Positions 9,400-16,440 of a stretch of DNA of 19,814 nt are shown in pieces. The stretch spans positions 1 to 19,814 of the forward strand of contig NZ_DAIUCK010000058.1 of assembly GCF_036846205.1 (NCBI RefSeq), in the 5' to 3' direction. The DNA is from Rhabdothermincola sp036846205 (GTDB lineage Bacteria > Actinomycetota > Acidimicrobiia > Acidimicrobiales > Acidimicrobilacustridaceae). Numbering within the stretch: the first letter of the stretch is position 1; each line of letters begins with the position of its first letter. Both the position numbers and the translations under genes were made by a program. Under the pieces are notes generated by a model, which had not been told where the DNA came from, did no database searches, and saw nothing but the letters and a program-made list of their open reading frames with translations.

Positions 9400-10032
9400 T
9401 CAGACCAGCGAGAGGACCAGGCCGAACTGCCCCAGGTGATAGGTGGTCATGATCGCCACCCGAGCCCAGGGGTGGGGCTGGACGAAGCGGTTCCAGGCGA
9501 TCATCGCGTCAGAGGCGTAGAAGAGCAGAGCGCCGGCTATGGCGAACCCGTTGCCGGTGCCGAACGCGCTCGCCACCATCAGCGAGATCACCGCGAGGTA
9601 GGCGGTCACCGGTACGGCGAGCGCATCGTCGTCCGCTCTCACCGCTCGCACGATCCGCACCCCCACCACGAGGATCACCGCGAGCACGACCACCAGGCCC
9701 AGGACGAACCACCCCCCTGACTGGCCCCGGAGTTGGAGTCCGGTGATGTAGGCGAGATGGCCGATCAGGAAGGAGGCGAGTCCGGCGACGAAGAGGTCGC
9801 GCGGCAGCATCAGGAAGATGTCGCCCGCCAGCGAGAACGCCAGAGCGACCACGAACGCCACCCGCACCGCCGGATCCACCGGGTCGAGGGCCAGAGCGGC
9901 CCCGATGAGCAGCACCATGGTGAGGGGCTTCGCGACGTACTCGACCGTCCGCCGGCCGGCGTGCACCGCCAACCAGTCCCCGACCGCGACGGTGAGGGCC
10001 AAAGCGAACCACAGCGCGGCCACGCCGGTCAT
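9400..10032 (-). CDS. YhhN/TMEM86 family membrane protein (lysoplasmalogenase-like)
   Basis: 210 aa and almost entirely hydrophobic, with about seven to eight predicted membrane helices in the inner membrane. Family-like motifs are visible in order: LAGDIFLMLP near residue 88, FLIGHLAYITG near 107, GALLFYASDAMIAWNRF near 172 and the C-terminal TTYHLGQFGL. The paired acidic residues (GD and SD) within helices are the conserved putative active-site positions of the YhhN family, whose characterised animal members hydrolyse lysoplasmalogen. The bacterial substrate is unproven, so the name is by family only. The ATG is preceded by AGGAGAGG at a good distance. The start is 18 nt after the NUDIX stop, so the two genes are probably co-transcribed. 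Confidence 0.85.
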   Translation of the reverse strand: MTGVAALWFALALTVAVGDWLAVHAGRRTVEYVAKPLTMVLLIGAALALDPVDPAVRVAFVVALAFSLAGDIFLMLPRDLFVAGLASFLIGHLAYITGLQLRGQSGGWFVLGLVVVLAVILVVGVRIVRAVRADDDALAVPVTAYLAVISLMVASAFGTGNGFAIAGALLFYASDAMIAWNRFVQPHPWARVAIMTTYHLGQFGLVLSLV

Positions 10033-10050
10033 CGCCGCCTCTCCTGACGG

Positions 10051-10557
10051 CTAGGGCGCATCGAGGCGCGGGAGAACGAGATCGCGGCTGTCCGGGCAGA
10101 CCTCGCGTCCCTCGAGCCATGCTCGCATCGCGGCCAACGGCACCCACTCGACCGCGGTGACCTCGCCGTCGTGGAAGGACACCGGTCCATCGTGGCGGGC
10201 GAGGTAGACCCGGGCGATCTCCCGTACGACGGCGTCCTCGTATCGGCCTTCTCCCAGGTAGACGAGCTCGGCTGCGATGCCGGCCTCCTCGGCCAGCTCG
10301 CGCATCGCGGCAGCCTCCCAGGCCTCACCATGGTCGACGACGCCCCCGAACGCGAGATCCCAATGCCCCGGCCAGACGTCCTTCCAGTCCGCCCGCCGGT
10401 GGACCAGTAGCTCGGCGGCGTCGTTCACCACGGCGACGAACACCGAGCGGTGCAACAGGTTGTCGCGGCGCACCTGCCAGCGCGGTGCCGTCCCGACCAC
10501 CGTCCCTGCGGCGTCCAGGACGTCGACGAGTTCGTGCTCGGATGAGGTGACGGTCAT
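10051..10557 (-). CDS. NUDIX hydrolase
   Basis: 168 aa. A complete Nudix box GX5EX7REUXEEXGU spans residues 72-94 (Gly72, Glu78, Arg86-Glu87, Glu90-Glu91, Gly93), so the enzyme should hydrolyse a nucleoside-diphosphate-linked compound with Mg2+ or Mn2+. The opening ELVDVLDAAGTVVGTAPRW and LLHRSVFVAVVN resemble the IPP-isomerase-like / YfcD subgroup of uncharacterised Nudix proteins. True IPP isomerase is not supported, because I cannot identify its specific Cys and Glu active site. The ATG start has GGAG seven nt upstream. The gene follows the FAD reductase by 45 bp and precedes the YhhN gene, all on minus. Substrate unknown. Confidence 0.9.
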   Translation of the reverse strand: MTVTSSEHELVDVLDAAGTVVGTAPRWQVRRDNLLHRSVFVAVVNDAAELLVHRRADWKDVWPGHWDLAFGGVVDHGEAWEAAAMRELAEEAGIAAELVYLGEGRYEDAVVREIARVYLARHDGPVSFHDGEVTAVEWVPLAAMRAWLEGREVCPDSRDLVLPRLDAP

Positions 10558-10602
10558 CGGGATCTCCAGAGACGCTCGGATTCGCCCACGCTCAACGACT
10601 CT

Positions 10603-11802
10603 TCACAACTGCCGAGCCCGCTCGACGGCCTCGGCCCAGGGCACCGCGTCGGCCACGAGCTGGCGGAGCTGCATGACGTGGCGGGGACGGTTGAAGCCGA
10701 GCACCCCCGTCACCACCCCGTCCCGGCCGTAGAGGGCCACGAAGCGCTTCTCCTCCAGCGAGCCGTGCACCACCTCGACGACATGATCCGCGCTCGAGCG
10801 GCCGGCGAGCTGGATCTTGCGGTCGTACTGATCACTCCAGAACCACGGGATGGGGTCGAAGCCCTCCGCCGCGTCCTCGCTCACCAGCAGCCGCCGAGCC
10901 GCGGCCTCGCCCTGTTGCACCGCGTTCTCCCAATGCTCGACGCGGAGCAGCTCGCCGAAGCGCCGGCTGGGCCAGCGGGCGATGTCACCTGCGGCCACCA
11001 CCCCCGGCGCGGCGAGCAAGGTCTCGTCGCAGACCACCCCATCATCCAGACGGAGGCCGGATCCTTCCAGCCAGGAGGTGTTCGGGGTCACGCCGACCCC
11101 GATCACCGCCACCTCGGCTGCCACCACCGAGCCATCGGAGAGCGCGACCCGTTCGAGACGACCGTCGCCGAGGAAGGCCTCCACGCCCGTACCGAGACGC
11201 ACGTCGACACCGTGGTCGCGGTGCAGGTCCGCGCACACCTGCCCGATCTCCCGGCCGAGCGCCCGCTCGAGGGGGACCTGGGCCACCTCGACCAGGGTCA
11301 CCGCCAGACCACGGTGACGGCAGGTGGCTGCCACCTCGGCACCGATGAACCCCGCGCCGATCACCACCACCCGCGAAGGGCCGGCATCGAGATCGGCCCG
11401 AATGGCGAGACAGTCGTCCAGCGTTCGCAGCAGGTGGATGCCCGCCAGCTCCGGTTGGCTGGGGAGCCGGCGGGGCACGGCTCCGGTGGCCACGACACAA
11501 CCATCGAAGCTCACCACCGTGCCGTCGGCCAGCGAGAGCCTCCGAGCACCCACGTCGAGGGCCGACGCGGCGCGACCGAGACGCCAGTCGATGTCGAGGT
11601 CCTCGAGCGCAGCCGGCAACGTGATCCGCTCAGCGTCCCACTCGCCGGCCAGCACCTGCTTGGACAGCGGCGGGCGATCGTAAGGGGTGTGGGGATCGGC
11701 GTCGATGACCGTGAGCTGACCGTCGAAGCCTTCCCGGCGGAGCGTGTGCGCGGCGTGCATGCCGGCGAGGGATGCCCCCACGATGGCGATCCGTTCGATC
11801 AT
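10603..11802 (-). CDS. FAD-dependent NAD(P)H:ferredoxin reductase (CamA/PdR-like)
   Basis: 399 aa. Two Rossmann folds are visible: FAD-binding IAIVGASLAGMHAA at residues 5-18 and NAD(P)H-binding VVVIGAGFIGAEVA at about 145-158. Further signatures are DRPPLSKQVL (42-51), VVATGAVPRRLP (about 103-114), IGVGVTPNTSWL (234-245) and AAGDIARW (270-277). The order and length match the putidaredoxin/rubredoxin reductase family, which passes electrons from NAD(P)H to a small ferredoxin. The ferredoxin gene lies directly upstream, so the partner is very likely that protein. Start choice is uncertain. ATG at 11802 sits 11 nt from GGGAGG and directly precedes the dinucleotide motif. ATG at 11811 is three codons longer but has only about 2 nt spacing. 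Confidence 0.93.
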   Translation of the reverse strand: MIERIAIVGASLAGMHAAHTLRREGFDGQLTVIDADPHTPYDRPPLSKQVLAGEWDAERITLPAALEDLDIDWRLGRAASALDVGARRLSLADGTVVSFDGCVVATGAVPRRLPSQPELAGIHLLRTLDDCLAIRADLDAGPSRVVVIGAGFIGAEVAATCRHRGLAVTLVEVAQVPLERALGREIGQVCADLHRDHGVDVRLGTGVEAFLGDGRLERVALSDGSVVAAEVAVIGVGVTPNTSWLEGSGLRLDDGVVCDETLLAAPGVVAAGDIARWPSRRFGELLRVEHWENAVQQGEAAARRLLVSEDAAEGFDPIPWFWSDQYDRKIQLAGRSSADHVVEVVHGSLEEKRFVALYGRDGVVTGVLGFNRPRHVMQLRQLVADAVPWAEAVERARQL

Positions 11803-11826
11803 GGGCGGCATCGCCTCCCGCCCGGT

Positions 11827-12021
11827 TCAGTCGTCGACGATCGAGATGGCCTGCTTGGGACAGCGCTGCACCGCTTCCTCGATCTTGGGGCGCAGCTCCT
11901 CGGGCGGGTGCTCGTCGAGGATGTAGAGGAAATCGTCGTCTCGCACCTCGAACACCTCGGGCGCGATGCCCATGCACACGGCGTTGCTCTCACACAGATC
12001 GAAGTCGACCACCACTCGCAT
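11827..12021 (-). CDS. [3Fe-4S]-type ferredoxin, P450-associated family
   Basis: 64 aa, MRVVVDFDLCESNAVCMGIAP onward. Cluster ligands are Cys10, Cys16 and Cys54, the last followed by Pro (RCPKQAI). The position that is the fourth Cys in [4Fe-4S] proteins is Asn13, which gives CXX(N)XXC...CP. This pattern is known from actinobacterial ferredoxins that serve cytochromes P450 and normally bind a [3Fe-4S] cluster. AGGAG about 9 nt upstream supports this ATG; the longer in-frame reading upstream would run through the divergent intergenic palindrome and is rejected. The FAD reductase starts 15-24 nt downstream, so the pair forms an electron-transfer unit. No P450 gene lies in the window. The terminal oxygenase could be elsewhere, or could be the Rieske enzyme at 17731. 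Confidence 0.92.
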   Translation of the reverse strand: MRVVVDFDLCESNAVCMGIAPEVFEVRDDDFLYILDEHPPEELRPKIEEAVQRCPKQAISIVDD

Positions 12022-12122
12022 GGTCCGGTCTCCTCTCGCTCTCGATCGCTCGGTCCTGGCGGCCGGCTCCTCAGGCCTCGGCCCTCGCAACCCACCCCGC
12101 AGCTGCCATCTTGCCCCCAACC

Positions 12123-12174
12123 CGAACTGGCAGGTCAAACGCGTGCCCTGGCACGCGTTTGACCAGCCAGTTCG
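12123..12174. repeat. 52-bp near-perfect palindrome in divergent intergenic region
   Basis: Two 25-nt arms (12123-12147 and 12150-12174) are complementary at 24 of 25 positions, with a 2-nt centre (CT). The only mismatch is A12132 opposite A12165. The inner 15-nt arm GGTCAAACGCGTGCC is perfect. The element sits 102 nt before the ferredoxin start and 67 nt before the CoA-transferase start. Both flanking genes point away from it, so a terminator role is not expected. Each arm read outward ends in TTTGACC, a -35-like string, but no good -10 lies at the right distance on either side. It could be a large operator, a cruciform site or one copy of a dispersed palindromic repeat. Confidence 0.9.
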
Positions 12175-12210
12175 CGGAGGGGCCGGGGCGCAAGCGACCC
12201 GCATCGCATT

Positions 12211-12227
12211 TCTGATGGGTCGTCAGA
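12211..12227. promoter_or_regulatory. TetR-type operator-like inverted repeat upstream of CoA-transferase gene
   Basis: TCTGATGGGTCGTCAGA is an inverted repeat of the form TCTGAyGnnnCGTCAGA, with six of seven arm positions symmetric. It ends immediately before the putative -10 box TATGGT (12228-12233) and 14 nt before the CoA-transferase ATG, where a bound repressor would block the polymerase. The size and symmetry suit a TetR-family regulator. No regulator gene is in the window and I do not assign one. Confidence 0.55.
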
Positions 12228-12233
12228 TATGGT
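12228..12233 (+). promoter_or_regulatory. Putative -10 box of CoA-transferase gene (leaderless-type spacing)
   Basis: TATGGT fits the actinobacterial TANNNT -10 pattern and lies 8 nt before the ATG at 12242. Transcription would start at or next to the start codon. A weak GGTGA (12231-12235) is the only Shine-Dalgarno-like string and overlaps this box. No clear -35 is seen. Confidence 0.45.
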
Positions 12234-12241
12234 GACCGGCC

Positions 12242-13477
12242 ATGACCAGTCCCCGCCCACCGCTCGCCGGCGTCCGCATCATCGAGTGCTCCCTGCTCGG
12301 TCCGGCCGCCATCACCACCCACCTCGCCGACCTGGGCGCCGAGGTCGTCAAGGTCGAGTCACCCACCGGCGACTACGTCCGCGAGATGACCTGGCCCATC
12401 GTCGAAGGCACCTCGCTCATGCACCTGCACATCAACCGCGGGAAGCGCAGCATCGTGCTGGACCTCAAGTCCGAGCCCGGGGCCGAGACCTTCCGGGAGC
12501 TGGTGCGGTCGGCAGACGCGGTGGTCGAAGCCATGCGCCCGGGCGTGCTGGACAAGCTCGGGCTGGGCTACGAGCGCCTGCTCGAGGTCAATCCCCGCAT
12601 CGTGTTCTGCACCATCTCCGGCTACGGCATGACCGGTCCCTACAAGAACCTGCCGAGCCACGGCATCGCGTACGACACCTGGGCAGGCATCGTCGACCCT
12701 GCCTACGACGAGGACGGCTTCTGCTACATCCCCGACCACGTCTCGATCGGCATCAACGCCGCACCGCTGTACGGCGCGCTGGGCATCCTGGCAGGCATCC
12801 TGCGGGCCCGGGACACCGGCGAGGGTTGCCGGATGGAGCTCGCGCAGTCCGACGCCGCGGCCGCGTTCGACTGGTACCGCTCCGAGACCTACAAGGCCTA
12901 CGAGCGGCCCGAGTCGGAGGTCACCGGCAACAAGTCCGACAACTACGAACGGCGGGCTCCCGGCATCGCGGGCATGCGCGGCGGGGTGCGCTACCAGCTC
13001 TACGAGAGCGCCGATGGGCACGTGCTGTTCATGGCTTCCGAGCAGGTCTTCTGGAAGAACTTCTGCCAGGGCGTCGACCGGATGGACCTGTTCGAGCGTT
13101 GGCCGGGGAGCCAGTACGCGGACCATGCCCGCCACAACCGCGAGCTCCAGGCGGAACTGCGCGAGATCTTCAAGTCGAAGACCTCGGCCGAGTGGATCGC
13201 CTTCGCAGACGAGCACAACACCACCATCGCCCCGGTGAACACTCCCCAGACCATCGCACAGGACCCGCAGTTCCAGGACCGGCTCGGCTGGATCCCCCGC
13301 GAGGTGCTCGGCGCGGAGGAACTGCCGTTCCCGGTGAAGCTCGTCGGCGAGGAGCTCCCGGTCCCCACCAGGGCGCCCGAGCTCGGCGAGCACAGCGATC
13401 AGGTGCTGCGCGAGCTGCTGGGCTACGACGACGAGCGCATCGCCGCGCTGCGGGCCGCCGGCGCCTTCGGCTCCTGA
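12242..13477 (+). CDS. Family III CoA-transferase (CaiB/BaiF-like)
   Basis: 411 aa, matching the usual 380-430 aa of the family. Opens with PLAGVRIIECSLLGPAAITTHLADLGAEVVKVE, the standard N-terminal Rossmann signature. RGKRSIVLDLKS (66-77), VVEAMRPGVLDKLGLGY (94-110) and ISGYGMTGPYKN (125-136) follow. Asp145 in HGIAYDTWAG occupies the position of the catalytic aspartate that forms the aspartyl-CoA anhydride. ARDTGEGCRMELAQSD (about 190-205) marks the second conserved block. The enzyme would move CoA between organic acids, or act as a racemase-like relative, in catabolism of carboxylic acids. The substrate cannot be read from sequence. It is divergent from the ferredoxin operon, preceded by an operator-like repeat and a close -10 box, and convergent with the next gene. 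Confidence 0.93.
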   Translation: MTSPRPPLAGVRIIECSLLGPAAITTHLADLGAEVVKVESPTGDYVREMTWPIVEGTSLMHLHINRGKRSIVLDLKSEPGAETFRELVRSADAVVEAMRPGVLDKLGLGYERLLEVNPRIVFCTISGYGMTGPYKNLPSHGIAYDTWAGIVDPAYDEDGFCYIPDHVSIGINAAPLYGALGILAGILRARDTGEGCRMELAQSDAAAAFDWYRSETYKAYERPESEVTGNKSDNYERRAPGIAGMRGGVRYQLYESADGHVLFMASEQVFWKNFCQGVDRMDLFERWPGSQYADHARHNRELQAELREIFKSKTSAEWIAFADEHNTTIAPVNTPQTIAQDPQFQDRLGWIPREVLGAEELPFPVKLVGEELPVPTRAPELGEHSDQVLRELLGYDDERIAALRAAGAFGS

Positions 13478-13489
13478 CACCCCTGACCA

Positions 13490-13509
13490 GGGTCCGGAGC
13501 TCTGGCCCC
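13490..13509. terminator. Possible weak bidirectional terminator between convergent genes
   Basis: The 20-bp imperfect palindrome GGGTCCGGAGCTCTGGCCCC (16 of 20 positions symmetric) lies in the 40-bp gap between the convergent CoA-transferase and the minus-strand gene at 13518. The location suits a shared terminator, but the stem is interrupted and no T tract follows. Confidence 0.3.
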
Positions 13510-13517
13510 GCGCCGAG

Positions 13518-14246
13518 TCAGCTCGCCCATGTCGCCGGGCCCATCGGGGTGCCGGGACACGGGATCATCAGCTCCTCCCGCCAGCGGGTGGTGAACTCCC
13601 GGGCTCGTGCCCGCCAGGCAGGGATGCGCTCGTCGGCTGGAACCGAGCCGCCGCCGAACCCGCAGGCCGCGTCGGCCGCCTTGCCCATCTCGACGTGCGA
13701 TTCGAGGTCGGTGGCCCAGACGGTGCAGACCTCCGAGTCGCCCATCAACACCTCGAACAGCCCGACCAGCAGGTGCCCGTGGTCGGCCGCGACGGGCGCC
13801 CACTCCTCGCGCACCGCCTCGAGGTAATCGAGTGCGGCGCCCGGGCGAACCCTCGTCAGCTCGTGGACGAACAGGGTGGCCGTGACGGGCTCGCGCTCGA
13901 GGTCCGCCAGCGTACGGGTTCCCGCCACGGCACCGAGCAGCCGGTCGAAGCCACCCGTGCGCCGCTCGTAGGCCTCCCGCCACCACTGGGCGAGCTCCTC
14001 GTTCGACTCACGGCGGAGGTTGGTGCTGCGGCAGAGTCGTTCCCAGCCATCCCAACCGTCGGCCATCTCCCAGATGTTGACCACCTGCGGCCACCGGCCG
14101 GTGCTGCCCATGACGTACCAGGTGCCGTACAGCTCGAGCCCTCGGTCGGTCGTCTCGGAGCGGAAGGCGAGCACGCTGCGCTCCATGTAGGGCACGGCCT
14201 GCTCGCCGCGGATGTCGATCACCTCGTGCAGGTAGAGCGGTCGCAC
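13518..14246 (-). CDS. Conserved hypothetical protein, two NIPSNAP-like dimeric alpha/beta-barrel repeats
   Basis: 242 aa from the GTG at 14246; an in-frame GTG at 14276 is the alternative. I do not recognise a named gene. Two halves look alike. The first begins LYLHEVIDIRGEQAVPYMERSV and continues to WPQVVNIWEMADGWDGWERL. The second begins LFVHELTRVRPGAALDYLEAVREEW and continues to VCTVWATDLESHVEMG. The pattern of a beta strand (xLxE), a K/R-P/G-turn, a helix, then a strand ending in W-x-x-x-D/S and a helix resembles the ferredoxin-like NIPSNAP fold. Such proteins often sit beside aromatic or fatty-acid catabolic genes, but no catalytic residues are evident. It is convergent with the CoA-transferase and divergent from the alpha/beta hydrolase. 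A TAGGGT box 8 nt before this GTG supports the shorter start. Confidence 0.7.
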   Translation of the reverse strand: MRPLYLHEVIDIRGEQAVPYMERSVLAFRSETTDRGLELYGTWYVMGSTGRWPQVVNIWEMADGWDGWERLCRSTNLRRESNEELAQWWREAYERRTGGFDRLLGAVAGTRTLADLEREPVTATLFVHELTRVRPGAALDYLEAVREEWAPVAADHGHLLVGLFEVLMGDSEVCTVWATDLESHVEMGKAADAACGFGGGSVPADERIPAWRARAREFTTRWREELMIPCPGTPMGPATWAS

Positions 14247-14254
14247 GGACGCCG

Positions 14255-14260
14255 ACCCTA
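14255..14260 (-). promoter_or_regulatory. Putative -10 box for the NIPSNAP-like gene
   Basis: On the minus strand TAGGGT (TANNNT) is followed by 8 nt and then the GTG at 14246. No Shine-Dalgarno sequence lies between, consistent with a leaderless or near-leaderless mRNA. Confidence 0.4.
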
Positions 14261-14300
14261 GATCGGGTCCCGCCACGGCGCGAACTGCTCGGCAGGCGGC

Positions 14301-14306
14301 TACCTT
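14301..14306 (+). promoter_or_regulatory. Putative -10 box for the alpha/beta hydrolase gene
   Basis: TACCTT (TANNNT) is followed by 7 nt and the GTG at 14314, placing the expected transcription start on the start codon. It faces away from the -10 box at 14255-14260, making a compact 67-bp divergent promoter region. Confidence 0.4.
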
Positions 14307-14313
14307 GCCGAGG

Positions 14314-15252
14314 GTGGCAATGCAGGCCGAACGGCCGGTCGAGCGGCGAACGGCGAAGATCCACGGCTACGACGTCTCGTACCGGATCTGCGGCGACCCG
14401 GCCGAGGACCGGCCGGTCCTGCTGCTCGTGCACGGCATGGCGGGCAGTGCCACCACGTGGCGGTCGGTGATGCCGAGCCTCGGCCGGCACCACACCGTCA
14501 TCGCCCCCGACCTGCTCGGGCACGGCACCTCGTCCAAGCCCCGCCACGACTACTCCCTCGGCAACTTCGCCAGCCTGTTGCGCGACCTGCTGATCGCGCT
14601 GGGGGTCGAGCGGGCCACCCTCGTGGGGCACTCCCTCGGTGGCGGGGTGGTCATGCAGCTCGCCTACCAGCATCCCGAGCGCTGCGAACGCCTGGTGCTC
14701 GTGTGCAGCGGTGGGCTGGGCAAGGAGGTCTCGTGGATCCTGCGAGCGCTGACCCTGCCCGCGTCGGAGTACGCCATGCCGATCCTGTTCCCCGGGTTCG
14801 TACGAGACGTGGGGAACGCCGTGAGCCGCTGGCTGGGAGCACGGGGCATCAGAGCACCGCACCTGGAGGAGGAGTGGCGCAGCTACGTCTCCCTCACGGA
14901 GCCCGACACCCGCGCCGCCTTCGTCCGCACGCTGCGCGGGGTCATCGACGTCAGCGGGCAGACCGTCACCGCACACGACCGCCTCTACCTGGCCCGCCAC
15001 GTGCCCACCCTCATCATCTGGGGCGCGCAGGACCACATCATCCCGGTCTCGCACGCCCATGCCGCTCACGCCGCACTGCCCGGTAGCCGGCTGGAGATCT
15101 TCGACGACGCCGGGCACTTCCCCCACGCCGAGCAGCCCCAGAAGTTCATCGACGTGCTGGATGACTTCGTGGAAAGCACCGAGCCCATGCGGCTGGACCC
15201 TCGCGACTGGCACGCGCTGCTGACTGGTGGGCCGCCGCAGGCGCGGCGCTAG
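14314..15252 (+). CDS. Alpha/beta-fold hydrolase
   Basis: 312 aa from GTG at 14314. The canonical triad is complete: nucleophile Ser107 in GHSLGGG, Asp240 in WGAQDHIIP and His268 in DAGHFPHAEQP. The oxyanion strand motif LLLVHGMAGSATTW lies at 37-50 and APDLLGHGTSSKP at 64-76. It should cleave an ester, a C-C bond (MhpC/HsaD-like) or a related bond. The sequence alone does not separate these, and it is not clearly an HsaD. The start is ambiguous. The GTG lies 7 nt after a TACCTT -10 box, whereas the ATG two codons later (14320) has GAGGG 5 nt upstream. A flippase-like gene follows 34-40 nt downstream with its own possible -10 box. Confidence 0.88.
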   Translation: MAMQAERPVERRTAKIHGYDVSYRICGDPAEDRPVLLLVHGMAGSATTWRSVMPSLGRHHTVIAPDLLGHGTSSKPRHDYSLGNFASLLRDLLIALGVERATLVGHSLGGGVVMQLAYQHPERCERLVLVCSGGLGKEVSWILRALTLPASEYAMPILFPGFVRDVGNAVSRWLGARGIRAPHLEEEWRSYVSLTEPDTRAAFVRTLRGVIDVSGQTVTAHDRLYLARHVPTLIIWGAQDHIIPVSHAHAAHAALPGSRLEIFDDAGHFPHAEQPQKFIDVLDDFVESTEPMRLDPRDWHALLTGGPPQARR

Positions 15253-15271
15253 CCAGCCGAGTTCCCCCCAC

Positions 15272-15277
15272 TACCCT
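15272..15277 (+). promoter_or_regulatory. Putative -10 box for the flippase-like membrane protein gene
   Basis: TACCCT lies 9 nt before GTG 15287 and 15 nt before ATG 15293, between the stop of the hydrolase gene and these starts. There is no Shine-Dalgarno sequence for either start, so a very short or absent leader is implied. Read-through from the hydrolase promoter is equally possible. Confidence 0.35.
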
Positions 15278-15292
15278 GAGACTTTCGTGGGC

Positions 15293-16363
15293 ATGGCTGG
15301 GGAGTCCGACCGCGCCGTCGAAGCCAACGGCGCCGAGGTTCCCACTCGCCGGCCTTCACGATGGCGGATCATCGCCCGGGTGGTCCTGCTCGTGGTCTCG
15401 GCCACGGTGCTCTACGGGTTGCTGCCGCGCGTACTCGCGGTCTTCGCCCAGGCACCCCGGCTCCTCGAGCTCAACCCGCTGTGGTTCGTGGCCGTCCTCG
15501 GCTTCGAGATCGCGAGCTTCACCTGCGTGTGGTGGTTGACCCGCATCGCGGTGCCCGGGGTGAGCTGGTTCGTGGCGGCCACCTCGCAGCTGGTCGCCAA
15601 CGCCGTGAGCCGGATCGTTCCGGGGGGGCCGGCTATCGGGACCGCGATCGGCTGGCGCATGCTGTCGGTGTCGGGGGTGGACCGCACCCAGGCCGGGGCC
15701 GCGATCGCCGCCACCTCCTTCATCTCCAACGGCGTGCTCTTCGCCCTCCCTCTGGTGGCGGTGTTGGGCTCGATATTCGGTGCGCCGGTGCCGCGCAGCC
15801 TCGCGCTCGTTGCCTGGGGAGGCGCGCTGGTGTTCGTGGTGCTGTTCGGCGCGGCGTTCCTGGTGGTGCGCTTCGATCGTCCCCTCAAGCTCGCGGGCAC
15901 GGTCATCGAGCGGGTCGGCCACTGGATCTACCTGCGAGTGGGCCGGCCGAATCCCCCAACTGCAGCCGGTCTCATCCGCCAGCGCGACCTGGTCGTCTCC
16001 GCGCTGGGCAGCCGCTGGGAGCAGGCTCTGGCTGCGGCGGTCGGGAACTGGCTCTTCGACTACCTGGCCCTGGTCGCGGCGCTCTACGCGGTGGGGGCGA
16101 GCCCGCATCTCAGCCTGGTGTTGCTGGCCTACGGTGCGGGTGCCGTCCTGGGGATGATTCCCATCACCCCTGGCGGGCTCGGCTTCGTGGAGGCCGGACT
16201 CACCGCCACGCTGGCGCTGGCGGGAATCGGCGGCGAACAAGCCCTGCTGGCGACGCTCGCGTACCGCGTCGCCTCCTACTGGCTCCCCCTGCCGGCAGGG
16301 CTCGGGGCATGGATCGCCTTCCGGCACCGCTACGGCACACCCCCAGCTACGACCCCGGCCTGA
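15293..16363 (+). CDS. Flippase-like integral membrane protein (LPG synthase TM / UPF0104 family)
   Basis: 356 aa. A charged N-terminal tail of about 25 residues is followed by roughly eight membrane helices, for example IIARVVLLVVSATVLYGLLP, WFVAVLGFEIASFTCVWWL and ALVFVVLFGAAFLVV. The family signatures are the loop SRIVPGGPAIGTAIGWRML and, near the C-terminus, GAVLGMIPITPGGLGFVEAGL, equivalent to the PGGLGxxE motif of the lysylphosphatidylglycerol-synthase transmembrane domain. No aminoacyltransferase (GNAT-like) domain is attached, so it is a stand-alone flippase-like protein probably acting on a lipid or glycolipid. Start options are GTG 15287 and ATG 15293; neither has a good ribosome-binding site. 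A small gene follows after 77 bp. Confidence 0.85.
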   Translation: MAGESDRAVEANGAEVPTRRPSRWRIIARVVLLVVSATVLYGLLPRVLAVFAQAPRLLELNPLWFVAVLGFEIASFTCVWWLTRIAVPGVSWFVAATSQLVANAVSRIVPGGPAIGTAIGWRMLSVSGVDRTQAGAAIAATSFISNGVLFALPLVAVLGSIFGAPVPRSLALVAWGGALVFVVLFGAAFLVVRFDRPLKLAGTVIERVGHWIYLRVGRPNPPTAAGLIRQRDLVVSALGSRWEQALAAAVGNWLFDYLALVAALYAVGASPHLSLVLLAYGAGAVLGMIPITPGGLGFVEAGLTATLALAGIGGEQALLATLAYRVASYWLPLPAGLGAWIAFRHRYGTPPATTPA

Positions 16364-16440
16364 GGCATGGGCCGGGAAGAGGACGGGTACGAAAGAATCG
16401 GTTGACCGCTGAGACGGATTCGATCACGAGGGGAGGCGCC

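Noticed and set aside
7644..9452. A 602-codon plus-strand open frame antisense to glgE
   Set aside because: It is a low-complexity Gly/Val/Arg/Glu translation without recognisable motifs, opposite a clear GlgE. Similar antisense frames at 4387-5664, 5722-7122 and 10678-12162 are rejected for the same reason.
12229..13827. A 532-codon plus-strand frame overlapping the CoA-transferase gene
   Set aside because: It is Arg/His/Pro-rich and out of frame with the well-conserved family III CoA-transferase, and it runs on into the convergent gene.
14008..16327. Long minus-strand open frames opposite the alpha/beta hydrolase and flippase-like genes
   Set aside because: Both plus-strand genes carry intact family motifs; the antisense translations are His/Asp/Gln-rich with no domain.
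16393..16423. Inverted repeat GAATCGGT ... ACGGATTC upstream of the 69-aa gene
   Set aside because: The arms are short with an internal mismatch, and there is no fit to a known operator. It could be chance in this small gap.
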